A DNA stretch of 64,000 nucleotides from GCA-1730015 sp964574535 (GTDB lineage: Bacteria > Pseudomonadota > Gammaproteobacteria > Granulosicoccales > Granulosicoccaceae). Shown in pieces: positions 26,970-35,447 of the stretch. Below the pieces are notes generated by a model. That model was given only the letters and a program-made list of their open reading frames with translations, was not told where the DNA came from and made no database searches. Made by a program: the position numbers and the translations under genes. The stretch covers positions 45,783 through 109,782 of the forward strand of contig CAZNOB010000002.1 of assembly GCA_964574535.1 (NCBI GenBank), in the 5' to 3' direction. Within the stretch, counting starts at the first letter, position 1, and every line of letters begins with the position of its first letter.

Positions 26970-28906
26970 GTCAGCCTCAGCCCTCGCACATGCAAGAAAT
27001 CGACAGTGATGAAGTCATAACCGAGACACTTGCTGTTTCCAATGCAGTCGATAGGCCGTACTACCTTTCAAATAATTCAGATGTAGCACTGGCGAAGATT
27101 GATCCCTTATTGCATTTTTATCTCCATGGGGCCGCCGAAGGACGCCTGCCCAACCCCTGGTTTACAGAAGGCTATATTCGAAGCAGCCTGCATCAGACAT
27201 CATTCTACGAACAGTCCATTCCGAACGCCTACGTTGACTCCGGCTTGTATGACAAGCCGAGATTGATTTTTGTCAGTCACGATGCCTCCCGTACCGGTGC
27301 ACCGGCTATTATTCTGCAGTTGCTTGAGCTGTTCAGTCAGGGTGGTGCTTTTGAATGTTTTTCGATTCTGGATGATGGCGGTGAGCGTTTGTCCGAGTTT
27401 CAGGCTTTGTCCCATACCCATGTTATGTCCCGGCATCGATATGACACAACTTTTTCAGAAGAGGAAGCTACACTGGAGTTAGCGGCTCTGTTCGATCCCA
27501 ACGGATTGTTTAAAGATAATGCCCCAGTTTGCGCATTGGTGAATTCTGCTGAGTCCATTCGTATCGCGCGAATTCTGGCGAAGACCGGCGTTCCCATAAT
27601 CTCTTTGATACATGAAATTGCCGCTTATTATCCATCCAGAATTTTCACAGAGTTCGGCAACCTGTCGGAGAAAGTTGTATTTCCGTCCGAGTTCGTCAAG
27701 GACGCCGCAGAGTGTTTTTCAGACATTCAGAGCGACAAAATCCACGTACGAGGACAGGGCCTTCTGACCGACGGTTTCGGTTCAGCGGAGCGCGATAACT
27801 GCCGCAAGCTGCTTCGAGAAGAGTTGGGAATCGAGCAGGACGCCGTTATTGTTCTGAATGTGGGTACTATGGATCTTCGAAAAGGTGGTGATTTGTTTGT
27901 CGAGACAGCAAAAATCTGCCTGCAGCGGCTCCCTGAAGGGTCACCGTTGTACTTTGTGTGGTATGGAAAATCAGATGTAAACTTGAACTATCCCCATGAG
28001 ATCGTTCAGCAGTACGGGCTCGAGGAGCATATCCGATTTATGCCGGCTACGCCGGAGATAGAGCAGGTGTTTATGGGGGGGGATATTTTCCTGTTGACTG
28101 CCCGGGCGGATCCGTTTCCCTGTGTCATTCACGAAGCAATGGCTTGCGGACTTCCAGTTGTGGCTTTCCGAAATGGTGGTGGTGCACCGGAACTCATTGG
28201 TGATGATTGCGGGCAGGTAGTAGAGATGATGAACCTGAAGGCCATGTCTGACGCTATCTTCATTTATATGAATGATCCGGAGATTCGCCGAACTCACGCC
28301 AGAAACGCCATCGCAAAAATTGCCCGTAGCTGGGATTATCGAAGCTATCAGAATGATCTCTACACACTAATGCAAAGCTGTGTTTCTGCGCCGAAATCAG
28401 GCTGGCCAGAACTGCTGCAACCGTGGTCACCGGAGAAACTGATCATCATGCATGGGTCGCAGAGCGATTTGCAGACCTTTGAAAAACTGATTGACGGGAG
28501 TGCAGGTTCACTGGATATTGCATTGATAAATGGTCGTTTTGACGTTGATACAGAATCTATTGCTGCTCGTCTCCGACAACTTGAGCATCGTACCCGCCAC
28601 TTCCAGCCGGAAGAGGATACACCTGAGGATCGGGCGGCGGTCGTGGTAAAATTGTTGAAACAGCCGAATATTCGGGAAGCTGTACTGGTTGATGTGATTC
28701 AGTACATCCTTCCTTCTCAGCTTAAAACCCTTGATTATCCGGTCCACGTTGTGCAAACGGAAATGTCTCCTAACGACGCAAATCTGCATCTCGTCCTGCC
28801 TTATATCGCAAGCTTGACACTGAAAGATGGAAAAAAGATCAACCTGACGTTTGAAGAGAAAAACCAAAAAACCAAATTATCACCGAAGATTCATACTATT
28901 GCTTAA
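26951..28906 (+). CDS. Glycosyltransferase family 4 protein
   Basis: This 651-aa GT-B-type glycosyltransferase begins with one repeat unit like those of the preceding protein ('DPLLHFYLHGAAEGRLPNPW'). It then has a GT4 acceptor domain ('LIFVSHDASRTGAPAIIL') and a donor domain with 'VLNVGTMDLRKGGDLFVETA'. The nucleotide-sugar site is 'DPFPCVIHEAMACGLPVVAF', with a second Glu in 'GGGAPELIGDD', which fits the EX7E pattern. The C-terminal 180 residues are extra. The GTG start lies inside the preceding gene, so the two are coupled. It probably transfers a hexose during synthesis of the sulfated or methylated surface polymer. Confidence 0.88.
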   Translation: MLRSLLSQPQPSHMQEIDSDEVITETLAVSNAVDRPYYLSNNSDVALAKIDPLLHFYLHGAAEGRLPNPWFTEGYIRSSLHQTSFYEQSIPNAYVDSGLYDKPRLIFVSHDASRTGAPAIILQLLELFSQGGAFECFSILDDGGERLSEFQALSHTHVMSRHRYDTTFSEEEATLELAALFDPNGLFKDNAPVCALVNSAESIRIARILAKTGVPIISLIHEIAAYYPSRIFTEFGNLSEKVVFPSEFVKDAAECFSDIQSDKIHVRGQGLLTDGFGSAERDNCRKLLREELGIEQDAVIVLNVGTMDLRKGGDLFVETAKICLQRLPEGSPLYFVWYGKSDVNLNYPHEIVQQYGLEEHIRFMPATPEIEQVFMGGDIFLLTARADPFPCVIHEAMACGLPVVAFRNGGGAPELIGDDCGQVVEMMNLKAMSDAIFIYMNDPEIRRTHARNAIAKIARSWDYRSYQNDLYTLMQSCVSAPKSGWPELLQPWSPEKLIIMHGSQSDLQTFEKLIDGSAGSLDIALINGRFDVDTESIAARLRQLEHRTRHFQPEEDTPEDRAAVVVKLLKQPNIREAVLVDVIQYILPSQLKTLDYPVHVVQTEMSPNDANLHLVLPYIASLTLKDGKKINLTFEEKNQKTKLSPKIHTIA

Positions 28907-29451
28907 GAAGGTTTTCGTGTGTCCCCAGGGTTCAGGCAAATCACCTTTGGCAATTGTCCTCTGAATTCTCTGGTCGGTGTTGTAGCGTACACCGCTTGAA
29001 CTCAAGCATTGTCGTTCGGGGATGAGCTTATCGATGAGTACGATCCCACCAAGTACTTATCGAACCTCTGTCTAAGTTGATCTGGTGGGCTGTGTGGAAA
29101 GTCAGTAACACGGCTCGAAGCCACAGCGCCATAGCGGCGTTGCTATCATTGATAAAGCCTGATTCGACACAGTCCCTGCTATACCTGCATGTTTTCGCCT
29201 TGCTCTGACGACTGTGGGTGTGAAAAGTTAGTTACTGAACTTCCCACACAGCCCACCAGTGTGAATTATTCATGAGGATTCGGCGTTCAGAGGAAATCTG
29301 ACTAAACAGTCGGCCAGTCGTATGAGAAACGAGGCTAGCCAGGGTGCCGGGGAGGATGGGCCGAGATGTGACGCCGGATTTTCTTCCGGCGTCGAATAGA
29401 CACACCTAATAGCGATAACTTACCAGATAGCCTGTGGGCAAAGTGAATTGG
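28907..29451. other. Non-coding stretch after the glycan island
   Basis: This 545-base stretch has no supportable gene. It contains a 178-bp element with terminal inverted repeats (29082-29259). The rest has no clear coding frame, tRNA or terminator. A weak inverted repeat with 'TTCCGGCGTC' occurs near 29370-29395. Confidence 0.55.
29082..29259. mobile_element. MITE-like element or insertion-sequence remnant
   Basis: The left end (29082-29109, beginning CTGGTGGGCTGTGTGG) and the right end (29231-29259, ending CCACACAGCCCACCAG) are inverted copies over about 28 bases with very few differences. The 121 bases between them carry no gene. Another copy of the inner left repeat lies at 29218-29235, differing at 3 of 18 positions, and forms a small hairpin with the right end. 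No clear target duplication is seen. The size and the lack of a transposase fit a miniature inverted-repeat element or the two ends of a deleted insertion sequence. I do not assign a family. Confidence 0.6.
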
Positions 29452-29862
29452 TTATGCGCTAGCCTTATAGTGGTATTCGCTGTGGTGTCCGCGAGTTTTT
29501 TCAAGCACAAAGTTCAGGTGTTGATGCAGCAGGTCATCCGCCGTTTTATCTACATCGATAAACTTCACCCTTGATGTGAATTTTTTATTCCCGGCATGGC
29601 GAGTTGCTTCTTCGGATGAGATTACCTCTGCGCGTATAGATACAGTTCTCTGTTCAGAACCAAGCCGCATGGTTATTAAAAGCAGCTCACCCTTTGGTAG
29701 CTTTGATTCGTGTAAAAAGCATAGGCCGCCGCAGCTAAAGTTGACGACATGGGTTAGCTGTTCGTCGAGTGGGGTGTAGCCTATCGCAGTTTGCGCGTTT
29801 TCTACTCGCAGGGCCATTGCGTCTGATACGCGTCGGTGTTTTCTTTTTTCCAGGAATTTCAT
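29452..29862 (-). CDS. PilZ-domain protein
   Basis: This 136-aa protein fits the PilZ c-di-GMP-binding fold. The N-terminal 'EKRKHRRVSDAMALRV' supplies the RxxxR-type arginines. 'VVNFSCGGLCFLHESKLP' supplies the (D/N)xSxxG motif near residues 42-47. It ends with a helical tail. It probably senses cyclic di-GMP and affects surface behaviour such as motility or polysaccharide output, though its partner is unknown. It stands alone between the glycan island and uppP. Confidence 0.82.
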   Translation of the reverse strand: MKFLEKRKHRRVSDAMALRVENAQTAIGYTPLDEQLTHVVNFSCGGLCFLHESKLPKGELLLITMRLGSEQRTVSIRAEVISSEEATRHAGNKKFTSRVKFIDVDKTADDLLHQHLNFVLEKTRGHHSEYHYKASA

Positions 29863-30061
29863 GTTGCCGTTTCTGTCTGCAATTTATAAGGCCCTTTCGT
29901 TGCAGCGAGTAGTGGTGCTATTACAAAAGAATTAGTATGTTAGAAGTAGAAAAAAGCTACTGTGAGGCTAATCACAATAGCTTTTCTTCTGCGAGCAATG
30001 CTAACTCTTTAATGCTGTTTAAGTCATGACAATTTATATTAAAAATTGTGACTTAGTATGT

Positions 30062-30898
30062 TCAGGCCAGCGAAAAACCAGGCACCCATTCATAGATGAG
30101 CGCAAAGAGAACCGCCGCCAGTGCCAGTCTGTAAACCATAAAGATCCAGAAACCCACACGTTTTACCAGTGCCATTAAAATACTGATAGCAACAAAGGCA
30201 GCGAAGAACGTCAGTACTGCCGCCCAGATTGCATGCGCTGGTATTCCTGTACCCAATTGAACCGCTTCAATAGCCGTGAATCCACCTGCCGCTGCAATGG
30301 CAGGGATACCCAGAAGAAACGAAAATCGTGCCGCTTCAGTGCGTTCGAATCCAAGAAAACGGGCAGCGGTCATTGTTGCGCCGGAACGGCTGGTTCCGGG
30401 AACCAGTGCCAGTGCCTGACAGATGCCAATAATTATTGCAGGTGAAAGTGTCATGTCTTCCATTTTTTTCACGCGTTTACCAACCACATCGGCAACGAAA
30501 AGCAGAATCCCGTAGATGACAGCGGTCCAGGCGATAATTTTGGCCAGCCCCACAGTGTCCTCACGAATTGCATCCAGTGTGCCTGTCAGTTTTAGTAATG
30601 CTCCGAAAACCAGTGCAGGAATAGTTGCCAGGGCGATGTAGCCCGCCATCCGTGCGTTGTCGTTGTTGCGAAATCGAATGAGATCCCAGGTGCCGGATAA
30701 CAGATTCAGTACGTCACGCCAGAAATAGGCAATAACCGCGAACAGTGATCCCACATGCACCATGACGTCGGTAATGACCCCCTGGTCAGGCCAGTCTGTC
30801 ATTACCGGTAGCAATGCTAAATGCCCGGACGAAGATACCGGGAGAAATTCGGTTAAACCCTGAATCAGGGCGATCACGATTATCTGTTCTATGGTCAT
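30062..30898 (-). CDS. uppP: Undecaprenyl-diphosphatase
   Basis: This 278-aa integral membrane phosphatase (BacA/UppP) recycles the C55 lipid carrier used for peptidoglycan, LPS and other surface polymers, and confers bacitracin tolerance. The two active-site motifs are 'GLTEFLPVSSSGHLALLP' near residues 14-31 and 'VPGTSRSGATMTAARFLG' near residues 165-182. About eight hydrophobic segments are seen. It is not in an obvious operon. Confidence 0.95.
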   Translation of the reverse strand: MTIEQIIVIALIQGLTEFLPVSSSGHLALLPVMTDWPDQGVITDVMVHVGSLFAVIAYFWRDVLNLLSGTWDLIRFRNNDNARMAGYIALATIPALVFGALLKLTGTLDAIREDTVGLAKIIAWTAVIYGILLFVADVVGKRVKKMEDMTLSPAIIIGICQALALVPGTSRSGATMTAARFLGFERTEAARFSFLLGIPAIAAAGGFTAIEAVQLGTGIPAHAIWAAVLTFFAAFVAISILMALVKRVGFWIFMVYRLALAAVLFALIYEWVPGFSLA

Positions 30899-31097
30899 AT
30901 TTTCTTATCAAAGATCAGGAGAAAGGGGCGGCAATATTGCTATAAAAGCGGCGATGGTGAGATGGAAAATCAGAAACAAATTCAGGCTCGGAAGCGGCAA
31001 TCGGGTCCGGGACTACAACCCGAAAAAAATAATTCGGGCTCTCTACCTGAGTTTAGACCTAATGGCCGTTTTAACCAGCGTCGCAGGGAAGTGTTGA

Positions 31098-32441
31098 TTA
31101 AATTTCTGTGAAAAATGGCGCTTCGGTGGCCTTCTTTACCTGCTCCAGACTAACACCAGGCATCAATTTCTTTAGGTGCATTCCTACGGAGTCGATACGA
31201 AAAACGGCCAAGTCGGTGATCAGAATGTCTACTACATTGCGCGCAGTGAGAGGCAGGGTGCAATCAGACACCACTTTGCTGGTGCCGTCGTTGCTGCGGT
31301 GAGTCATGGTGACGATCACTCTGCCAGCGCCTGTTGCGAGATCCATGGCTCCGCCCACGCCCAGCAGTGGTTTGCCGGGTACGGCCCAGTTGGCCAGATT
31401 TCCATGGCTGTCAACCTGTAGTGCACCCAGTACCGCGGCATCCAGATGTTTGCCTCTGATCATGGCGAAAGATTCTGCACTGTCAAAGTAGCTGGCACCC
31501 GGTAGTGCGGTTACCGGTATTTTGCTGGCATTTACCGGAAAATCCATCGCTCCGCCGGACTCCGGGGCGGGTCCAACTCCAAGCATGCCGTTTTCGGAGT
31601 GCAGTACAATCCCGTGTTCAGGCGTAATAAGGTCGGCAACCAGCGTCGGGATGCCAACCCCCAGATTGACGATCTCACCGGCCTTCAGTTCATCAAGCGC
31701 GGCTTGAGCCATGGCCAAACGATGTTTATCGATTTTTTTTGCACCCCCCGAAACTGATGCGGAAGTGCCAAGGTCTTTTTCGGTGGTGGTAGCGTGTACC
31801 AGATAATCGATATAGCAGCCGGCGGTATGTACGGCACCGGGATCAATCTGACCGACCGGTACTATCTCCTGAGCTTCTACGATCACCAGGTCTGCAGCGG
31901 TTGCCGCTGCATGATTGAAGTTGTTTTCTGTAAGCCGGTACTGCAGATTGCCAGCAGTGTCTGCCCGCCATGCCCGTATAAATGCGACATCAGCTTTTAA
32001 TGGTTCAACGAAAATCATTTCAACCCCGTTGATTGACCGTGTTTCCTTGCCTTCTGCCAGCGGGGTGCCTGCGGCGGTGGGGGTAAAAAATCCACCAATG
32101 CCTGCGCCGCCTGCGCGCAATGCTTCGCTGAGCGTTCCCTGCGGCAGTAACTCGCATGCCAGTTCACCCGCTAAGTGTGCGTCCACTGCTTCCCTGTTCG
32201 AAGTGAAAAATGATCCAATCGTGCGATCAATTTGCTTGTTGCGAATAAGCCGACCACCACCCAATCCGGGTTCTCCGACATTGTTTCCGATGTAGGTTAG
32301 ATTTTTTACCCTTGTTTCAGCGAGTGCGTTTGCTAAATGCACCGGGTAGCCTGTCATACCAAAACCACCGCACACCAGTGTATCCCCTGTTTTTACCAGC
32401 GCTGCTGCAGCTTCAGCGGTTATCTGTGGAACTGTTTTCAT
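31098..32441 (-). CDS. 3-oxoacid CoA-transferase, subunits A and B fused
   Basis: This type I CoA-transferase combines both subunits in one chain, as in eukaryotic SCOT. It moves CoA between succinyl-CoA and a 3-oxo acid such as acetoacetate. The A part shows 'GDTLVCGGFGMTGYPVHLA' and 'YIGNNVGEPGLGGGRL'. The B part (from about residue 240) shows 'NLGVGIPTLVADLI' and 'VLHSENGMLGVGPAP', whose Glu is the expected thioester nucleophile. I prefer the ATG at 32441 (MKTVPQ, 447 aa); one at 32483 would add 14 residues. It follows the flavin oxidase gene on the same strand, so both may serve breakdown of one compound. Confidence 0.9.
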   Translation of the reverse strand: MKTVPQITAEAAAALVKTGDTLVCGGFGMTGYPVHLANALAETRVKNLTYIGNNVGEPGLGGGRLIRNKQIDRTIGSFFTSNREAVDAHLAGELACELLPQGTLSEALRAGGAGIGGFFTPTAAGTPLAEGKETRSINGVEMIFVEPLKADVAFIRAWRADTAGNLQYRLTENNFNHAAATAADLVIVEAQEIVPVGQIDPGAVHTAGCYIDYLVHATTTEKDLGTSASVSGGAKKIDKHRLAMAQAALDELKAGEIVNLGVGIPTLVADLITPEHGIVLHSENGMLGVGPAPESGGAMDFPVNASKIPVTALPGASYFDSAESFAMIRGKHLDAAVLGALQVDSHGNLANWAVPGKPLLGVGGAMDLATGAGRVIVTMTHRSNDGTSKVVSDCTLPLTARNVVDILITDLAVFRIDSVGMHLKKLMPGVSLEQVKKATEAPFFTEI

Positions 32442-32503
32442 TGCGTTATCTGTTGGTGGTGTGAAAACCTGCGATGCAGGCATATTACGCTAAAACATCG
32501 CGC

Positions 32504-33817
32504 TTATACTGACTCCAGGTGATCACGCAATGCCATCCACTTGATTGTCATTGATACCCCTGCGGTATGGAATTTATGCATCGCAAATTTTTTGGGGTTC
32601 GTGAGTGGAAATGCTGTCGTCTGTTGTGGTTGTAGAATATGTTTCGCGAGTGTTTTACCCATCATGGTACCCATGCCCACACCGCGACCGTTGTAACCCA
32701 TCCCTGCGGTAAGACCAGGGGCAATCCGATGCATAAATGGCAGCGAGTCTTTAGTAATTGCTACGCGACCGCCCCAGTGATAGTCCCACCGCGTATCCGA
32801 AAGTAGTGGAAAGACATCGTTCACGCGTCGTTTAACGGCATCGAAATCTGCTTTGCAGAACGCATCGCGCATAGGGCCGTGGTCGCCAACGCAAAGCCTG
32901 CCATCCCGGTCGTAGCGGAAGTAAAGTATTAAGCGTCGCTTATCAACAAAGGTCACCTGGTTGGGTAAAACAGTTGCTCGCAAGTTATCTGACAGTGGCT
33001 CCGATGCCATTAGCAGGCTGCGTACAGGCACTACCTTTTGTCGTAGCCCTTTAATGAGATTGTCGGTATAACCATTGGTGCAAATTAATACCTGTTCGCT
33101 GGTGACTTGTCCGTGACTGGTACTAAGTGTCCAGCCGGTGGCGGGATTATCTGACTGTCGGATTCCGGTGACCGGAGATTCAGAGAAAATTCTGGCGCCG
33201 GCGGCTATTGATGCGGATGCCAGTTCTCTGGTGTATGACAATGGATGAAGGCTGCCAGCCATCGGGCAATGTAATCCCCCCAGATATCGTGTTGTGCCGG
33301 CTCTGTTCTCCAGCGTGGCTTTATCGAGTAACTCAAGCGTGCAACCAAACTCTGCGTAGTCGTTCAGGAGTTGCTGTTGAGTGTATAGATGGGATTGCGT
33401 TTTTGCGCCTTGTATCCAGCCGTTTTGCACGGGATCACAGTTCAGCCGGTTTTCACGAATTGATTTAAAAACTTCGTCGGGTGTATTAATTACCAAGTCA
33501 ATCAGTCGCTCGCCCTGTGCAGTACCAAATTTTTGCAGTAGTGCCTTCGGGCCGAGATTAAGCCCCAGATTGACCTGTCCTCCGCTACGCCCGGATGCGC
33601 CGAAACCGATGCTCTTTGCCTCGAGCACACACACAGAAGCTCCGTTTCTGGCGAGCAGCAGCGCTGCGTTTAACCCGGTGAAGCCACCGCCGACAATCGT
33701 CACATCGCTGCTTATGTGCTCGTTGAGCGACTGAGTGGCTGGCGTTTTTACCGCCGTAGCCATCCATAACGCATCTCGAGAGCCATCAATGGGATAGGTT
33801 TCGCTCATGGTGGGCAT
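32504..33817 (-). CDS. FAD-dependent amine/amino acid oxidoreductase (PuuB-like)
   Basis: This 437-aa DAO-family flavoprotein has an N-terminal FAD motif 'VTIVGGGFTGLNAALLLARN' near residue 38. 'SIGFGASGRSGGQVNLG' and the C-terminal 'GMGYNGRGVGMGTMMGKTLA' are typical of gamma-glutamylputrescine oxidase PuuB and close relatives. Such enzymes oxidise a secondary or primary amine with oxygen. The exact substrate is unknown and other DAO-group oxidases remain possible. It probably forms an operon with the fused CoA-transferase (21-62 bases apart) and is divergent from a TauA-like binding protein. Confidence 0.85.
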   Translation of the reverse strand: MPTMSETYPIDGSRDALWMATAVKTPATQSLNEHISSDVTIVGGGFTGLNAALLLARNGASVCVLEAKSIGFGASGRSGGQVNLGLNLGPKALLQKFGTAQGERLIDLVINTPDEVFKSIRENRLNCDPVQNGWIQGAKTQSHLYTQQQLLNDYAEFGCTLELLDKATLENRAGTTRYLGGLHCPMAGSLHPLSYTRELASASIAAGARIFSESPVTGIRQSDNPATGWTLSTSHGQVTSEQVLICTNGYTDNLIKGLRQKVVPVRSLLMASEPLSDNLRATVLPNQVTFVDKRRLILYFRYDRDGRLCVGDHGPMRDAFCKADFDAVKRRVNDVFPLLSDTRWDYHWGGRVAITKDSLPFMHRIAPGLTAGMGYNGRGVGMGTMMGKTLAKHILQPQQTTAFPLTNPKKFAMHKFHTAGVSMTIKWMALRDHLESV

Positions 33818-34124
33818 CTTGGGTTACGGAAAGTGTGCGCTGCTCTACATTGCAGTTCAGTTGCGAGTCAGCGAGAGTTAGTAAGAGTAATACCTGTCCC
33901 GTCGGATCCGTGCAACGGATGTTTTTAACTCGCTGATCGGGTCGATTATCTACTCGCGACTCGAAGTGCCGTTGAAATGACGATTTACGATTGAATGTCG
34001 CGGATTTGAATATGTTGCTTTGAAAAGAAAGGCCAACACGCGATAATGGGGTACTTTGCCTCAGCGGGGCAAGTCAGTGCGATGAATCCTCGATGCGCTG
34101 CGAAACACTTAACGGAGTTTAACA
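33818..34124. other. Divergent promoter region, no gene
   Basis: These 307 bases separate the leftward flavin oxidase gene from the rightward binding-protein gene. No coding frame with support is present. The region must contain promoters for both. I could not assign a specific operator. Confidence 0.4.
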
Positions 34125-35093
34125 ATGCGAACTATTTTAAAAACACTTTCAGCGGCAGCTGTTGCTGTTGCATTCACAGCACCTGTCCAGGCTGCAGACG
34201 AAGTCAACGTAGCTTTCTTTCTCGAGTGGGCAACTCCCAACATGATCGCCAAGGCCGAAGGCGCTTACGATGATGCTATGGGTGTAAAAGTGAACTGGAC
34301 CAACTTTGATGCAGGTACCCAGATGACGGAGGCGATGCTCGCTGGCGATATCGATATTTCTTACAGTCAGGGTTTGGCGCCTTTCATTACTGCAGTTAAT
34401 GCCAATGCGCCAATTAAAACCATCGCTGTTGCGGTGACATATCCTTCAAATCCATGCATCGTCGCCGGCAGTGCTGGCATCACCGCTGAAAATGCATCAG
34501 AGCTGGAAGGCAAATCGGTTGCTGTGCCTCTGGCCACCATGGCTGACTATAGCTTCCGTATGCAAATGCGTATGCTTGATGTTGATATCAGTGAAATGAC
34601 TATCGTTGATCAGGTGCCAGCAGACGCAGTGGTTTCACTGGCTGATGGCAGCGTCGATATGGCATGCATTTTCGGTGGTGACAGTATCAAGAAGGCAATG
34701 GAAAACGGTGAGCAGCTCATGTCTAACGACGCGATGGCTGAAGCCGGTATTGTTGCATTTGACGTGGTTTCTGTGACCGAAAAATTTGCTCAGGAAAATC
34801 CTGAGTTGGTACAGGGTTTCATGGATGTCACTGATGAAATCAACAAATCTTTCGCCAAAGATCAATCTAAAATGGAACTGATCGAGAAAGAATCTGGTAT
34901 GGATAAAGAAACCACCATGAACCAGATGGCTGACATGGTCTTCCCGACTAAAGAATCACAGATGAGTGACTTCTTTAACGATGGTGGCCTTGCAGCTACT
35001 GCGTTCGGTATTGTTGGTGGTGCTTTTGCAACTGATGATAATCCAGCACGTGAAGACTACAGCGCAGTGATCGACACTTCATTCCTGAAGTAA
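34125..35093 (+). CDS. TauA-like ABC transporter substrate-binding protein
   Basis: This 322-aa periplasmic protein starts with a signal peptide ('LSAAAVAVAFTAPVQAADEV', cleavage after AQA). It has the NMT1/TauA binding-protein fold: 'VAFFLEWATPN', 'GTQMTEAMLAGDIDISYSQG', 'ELEGKSVAVPLATMADYSFR' and 'DGSVDMACIFGGDS'. Relatives bind taurine, sulfonates or amidines. The substrate here is open. It ends at a strong terminator and has no permease or ATPase gene beside it, so it is an orphan in this window. The partial ABC ATPase at the left edge is too far away to link. Confidence 0.87.
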   Translation: MRTILKTLSAAAVAVAFTAPVQAADEVNVAFFLEWATPNMIAKAEGAYDDAMGVKVNWTNFDAGTQMTEAMLAGDIDISYSQGLAPFITAVNANAPIKTIAVAVTYPSNPCIVAGSAGITAENASELEGKSVAVPLATMADYSFRMQMRMLDVDISEMTIVDQVPADAVVSLADGSVDMACIFGGDSIKKAMENGEQLMSNDAMAEAGIVAFDVVSVTEKFAQENPELVQGFMDVTDEINKSFAKDQSKMELIEKESGMDKETTMNQMADMVFPTKESQMSDFFNDGGLAATAFGIVGGAFATDDNPAREDYSAVIDTSFLK

Positions 35094-35123
35094 GCGTTTA
35101 GTTAGTCATAATGTTGTGAGAAG

Positions 35124-35150
35124 AAGGCGGGGTATACCCCGCCTTTTTTT
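35124..35150 (+). terminator. Rho-independent terminator after the TauA-like gene
   Basis: A GGCGGGG/CCCCGCC hairpin with a TATA loop is followed by seven T residues. It ends transcription of the binding-protein gene on the plus strand. It also lies just past the predicted 3' end of the 6S RNA, but the A-rich upstream side is weaker for that direction. Confidence 0.93.
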
Positions 35151-35161
35151 GTCTGCAAATT

Positions 35162-35372
35162 GGATTGCAGGTAGTGGTAGGCGGACGCCCTCCACCTGTG
35201 CCGTCGCAAACCGTGTACCTTGAACCAGTCGGTTCAGGTGGGAGGGATTATTGCCGAATCAGGCTTCCCGCCGTAGCGGACATGCACAACAACGACAGAT
35301 AACCTGGCTCCCGGGGTAACGAATTAGGCTCAAGGGATATAACGGGCCTGCAAACGAACACTGCAGAGAACG
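35162..35372 (-). ncRNA. ssrS: 6S RNA
   Basis: 6S RNA binds the sigma-70 RNA polymerase holoenzyme and mimics an open promoter. The minus strand matches E. coli 6S at spaced conserved blocks. The 5' block TTCTCTGCAGTGTTCG corresponds to TTCTCTGAGATGTTCG, followed by GCAGGCCCG and CCCTTGAGCC. The centre has GGCGGGAAGCCT. The 3' side has CACCTGAACC then GGTTCAAGG, ending near AATCC. The gene lies directly downstream of zapA, its standard place in gammaproteobacteria. The ends are estimated by alignment to E. coli by eye; the predicted length of about 210 nt is somewhat longer than the usual 180-190. Confidence 0.88.
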
Positions 35373-35382
35373 TCCAAACTGG

Positions 35383-35411
35383 AATGTAGTTTATCTTGGG
35401 ATATATCTCAA
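35383..35411 (-). promoter_or_regulatory. Putative 6S RNA promoter
   Basis: On the minus strand a -35-like TTGAGA (35411-35406) is followed after 17 bases by TACATT (35388-35383) as -10. This would start RNA about 10 bases ahead of the 6S 5' block, close to the expected start. The -35 lies in the second copy of a 14-bp tandem repeat. Confidence 0.45.
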
Positions 35412-35426
35412 AGGATATATCTCAAA
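35399..35426. repeat. Perfect 14-bp tandem repeat upstream of 6S RNA
   Basis: GGATATATCTCAAA occurs twice head to tail (35399-35412 and 35413-35426). It falls between zapA and 6S RNA and duplicates the proposed -35 element of the 6S promoter. It could be a binding site for a regulator or a simple slippage duplication. Confidence 0.85.
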
Positions 35427-35447
35427 GTTAAGGGTTGGAATATTTGC

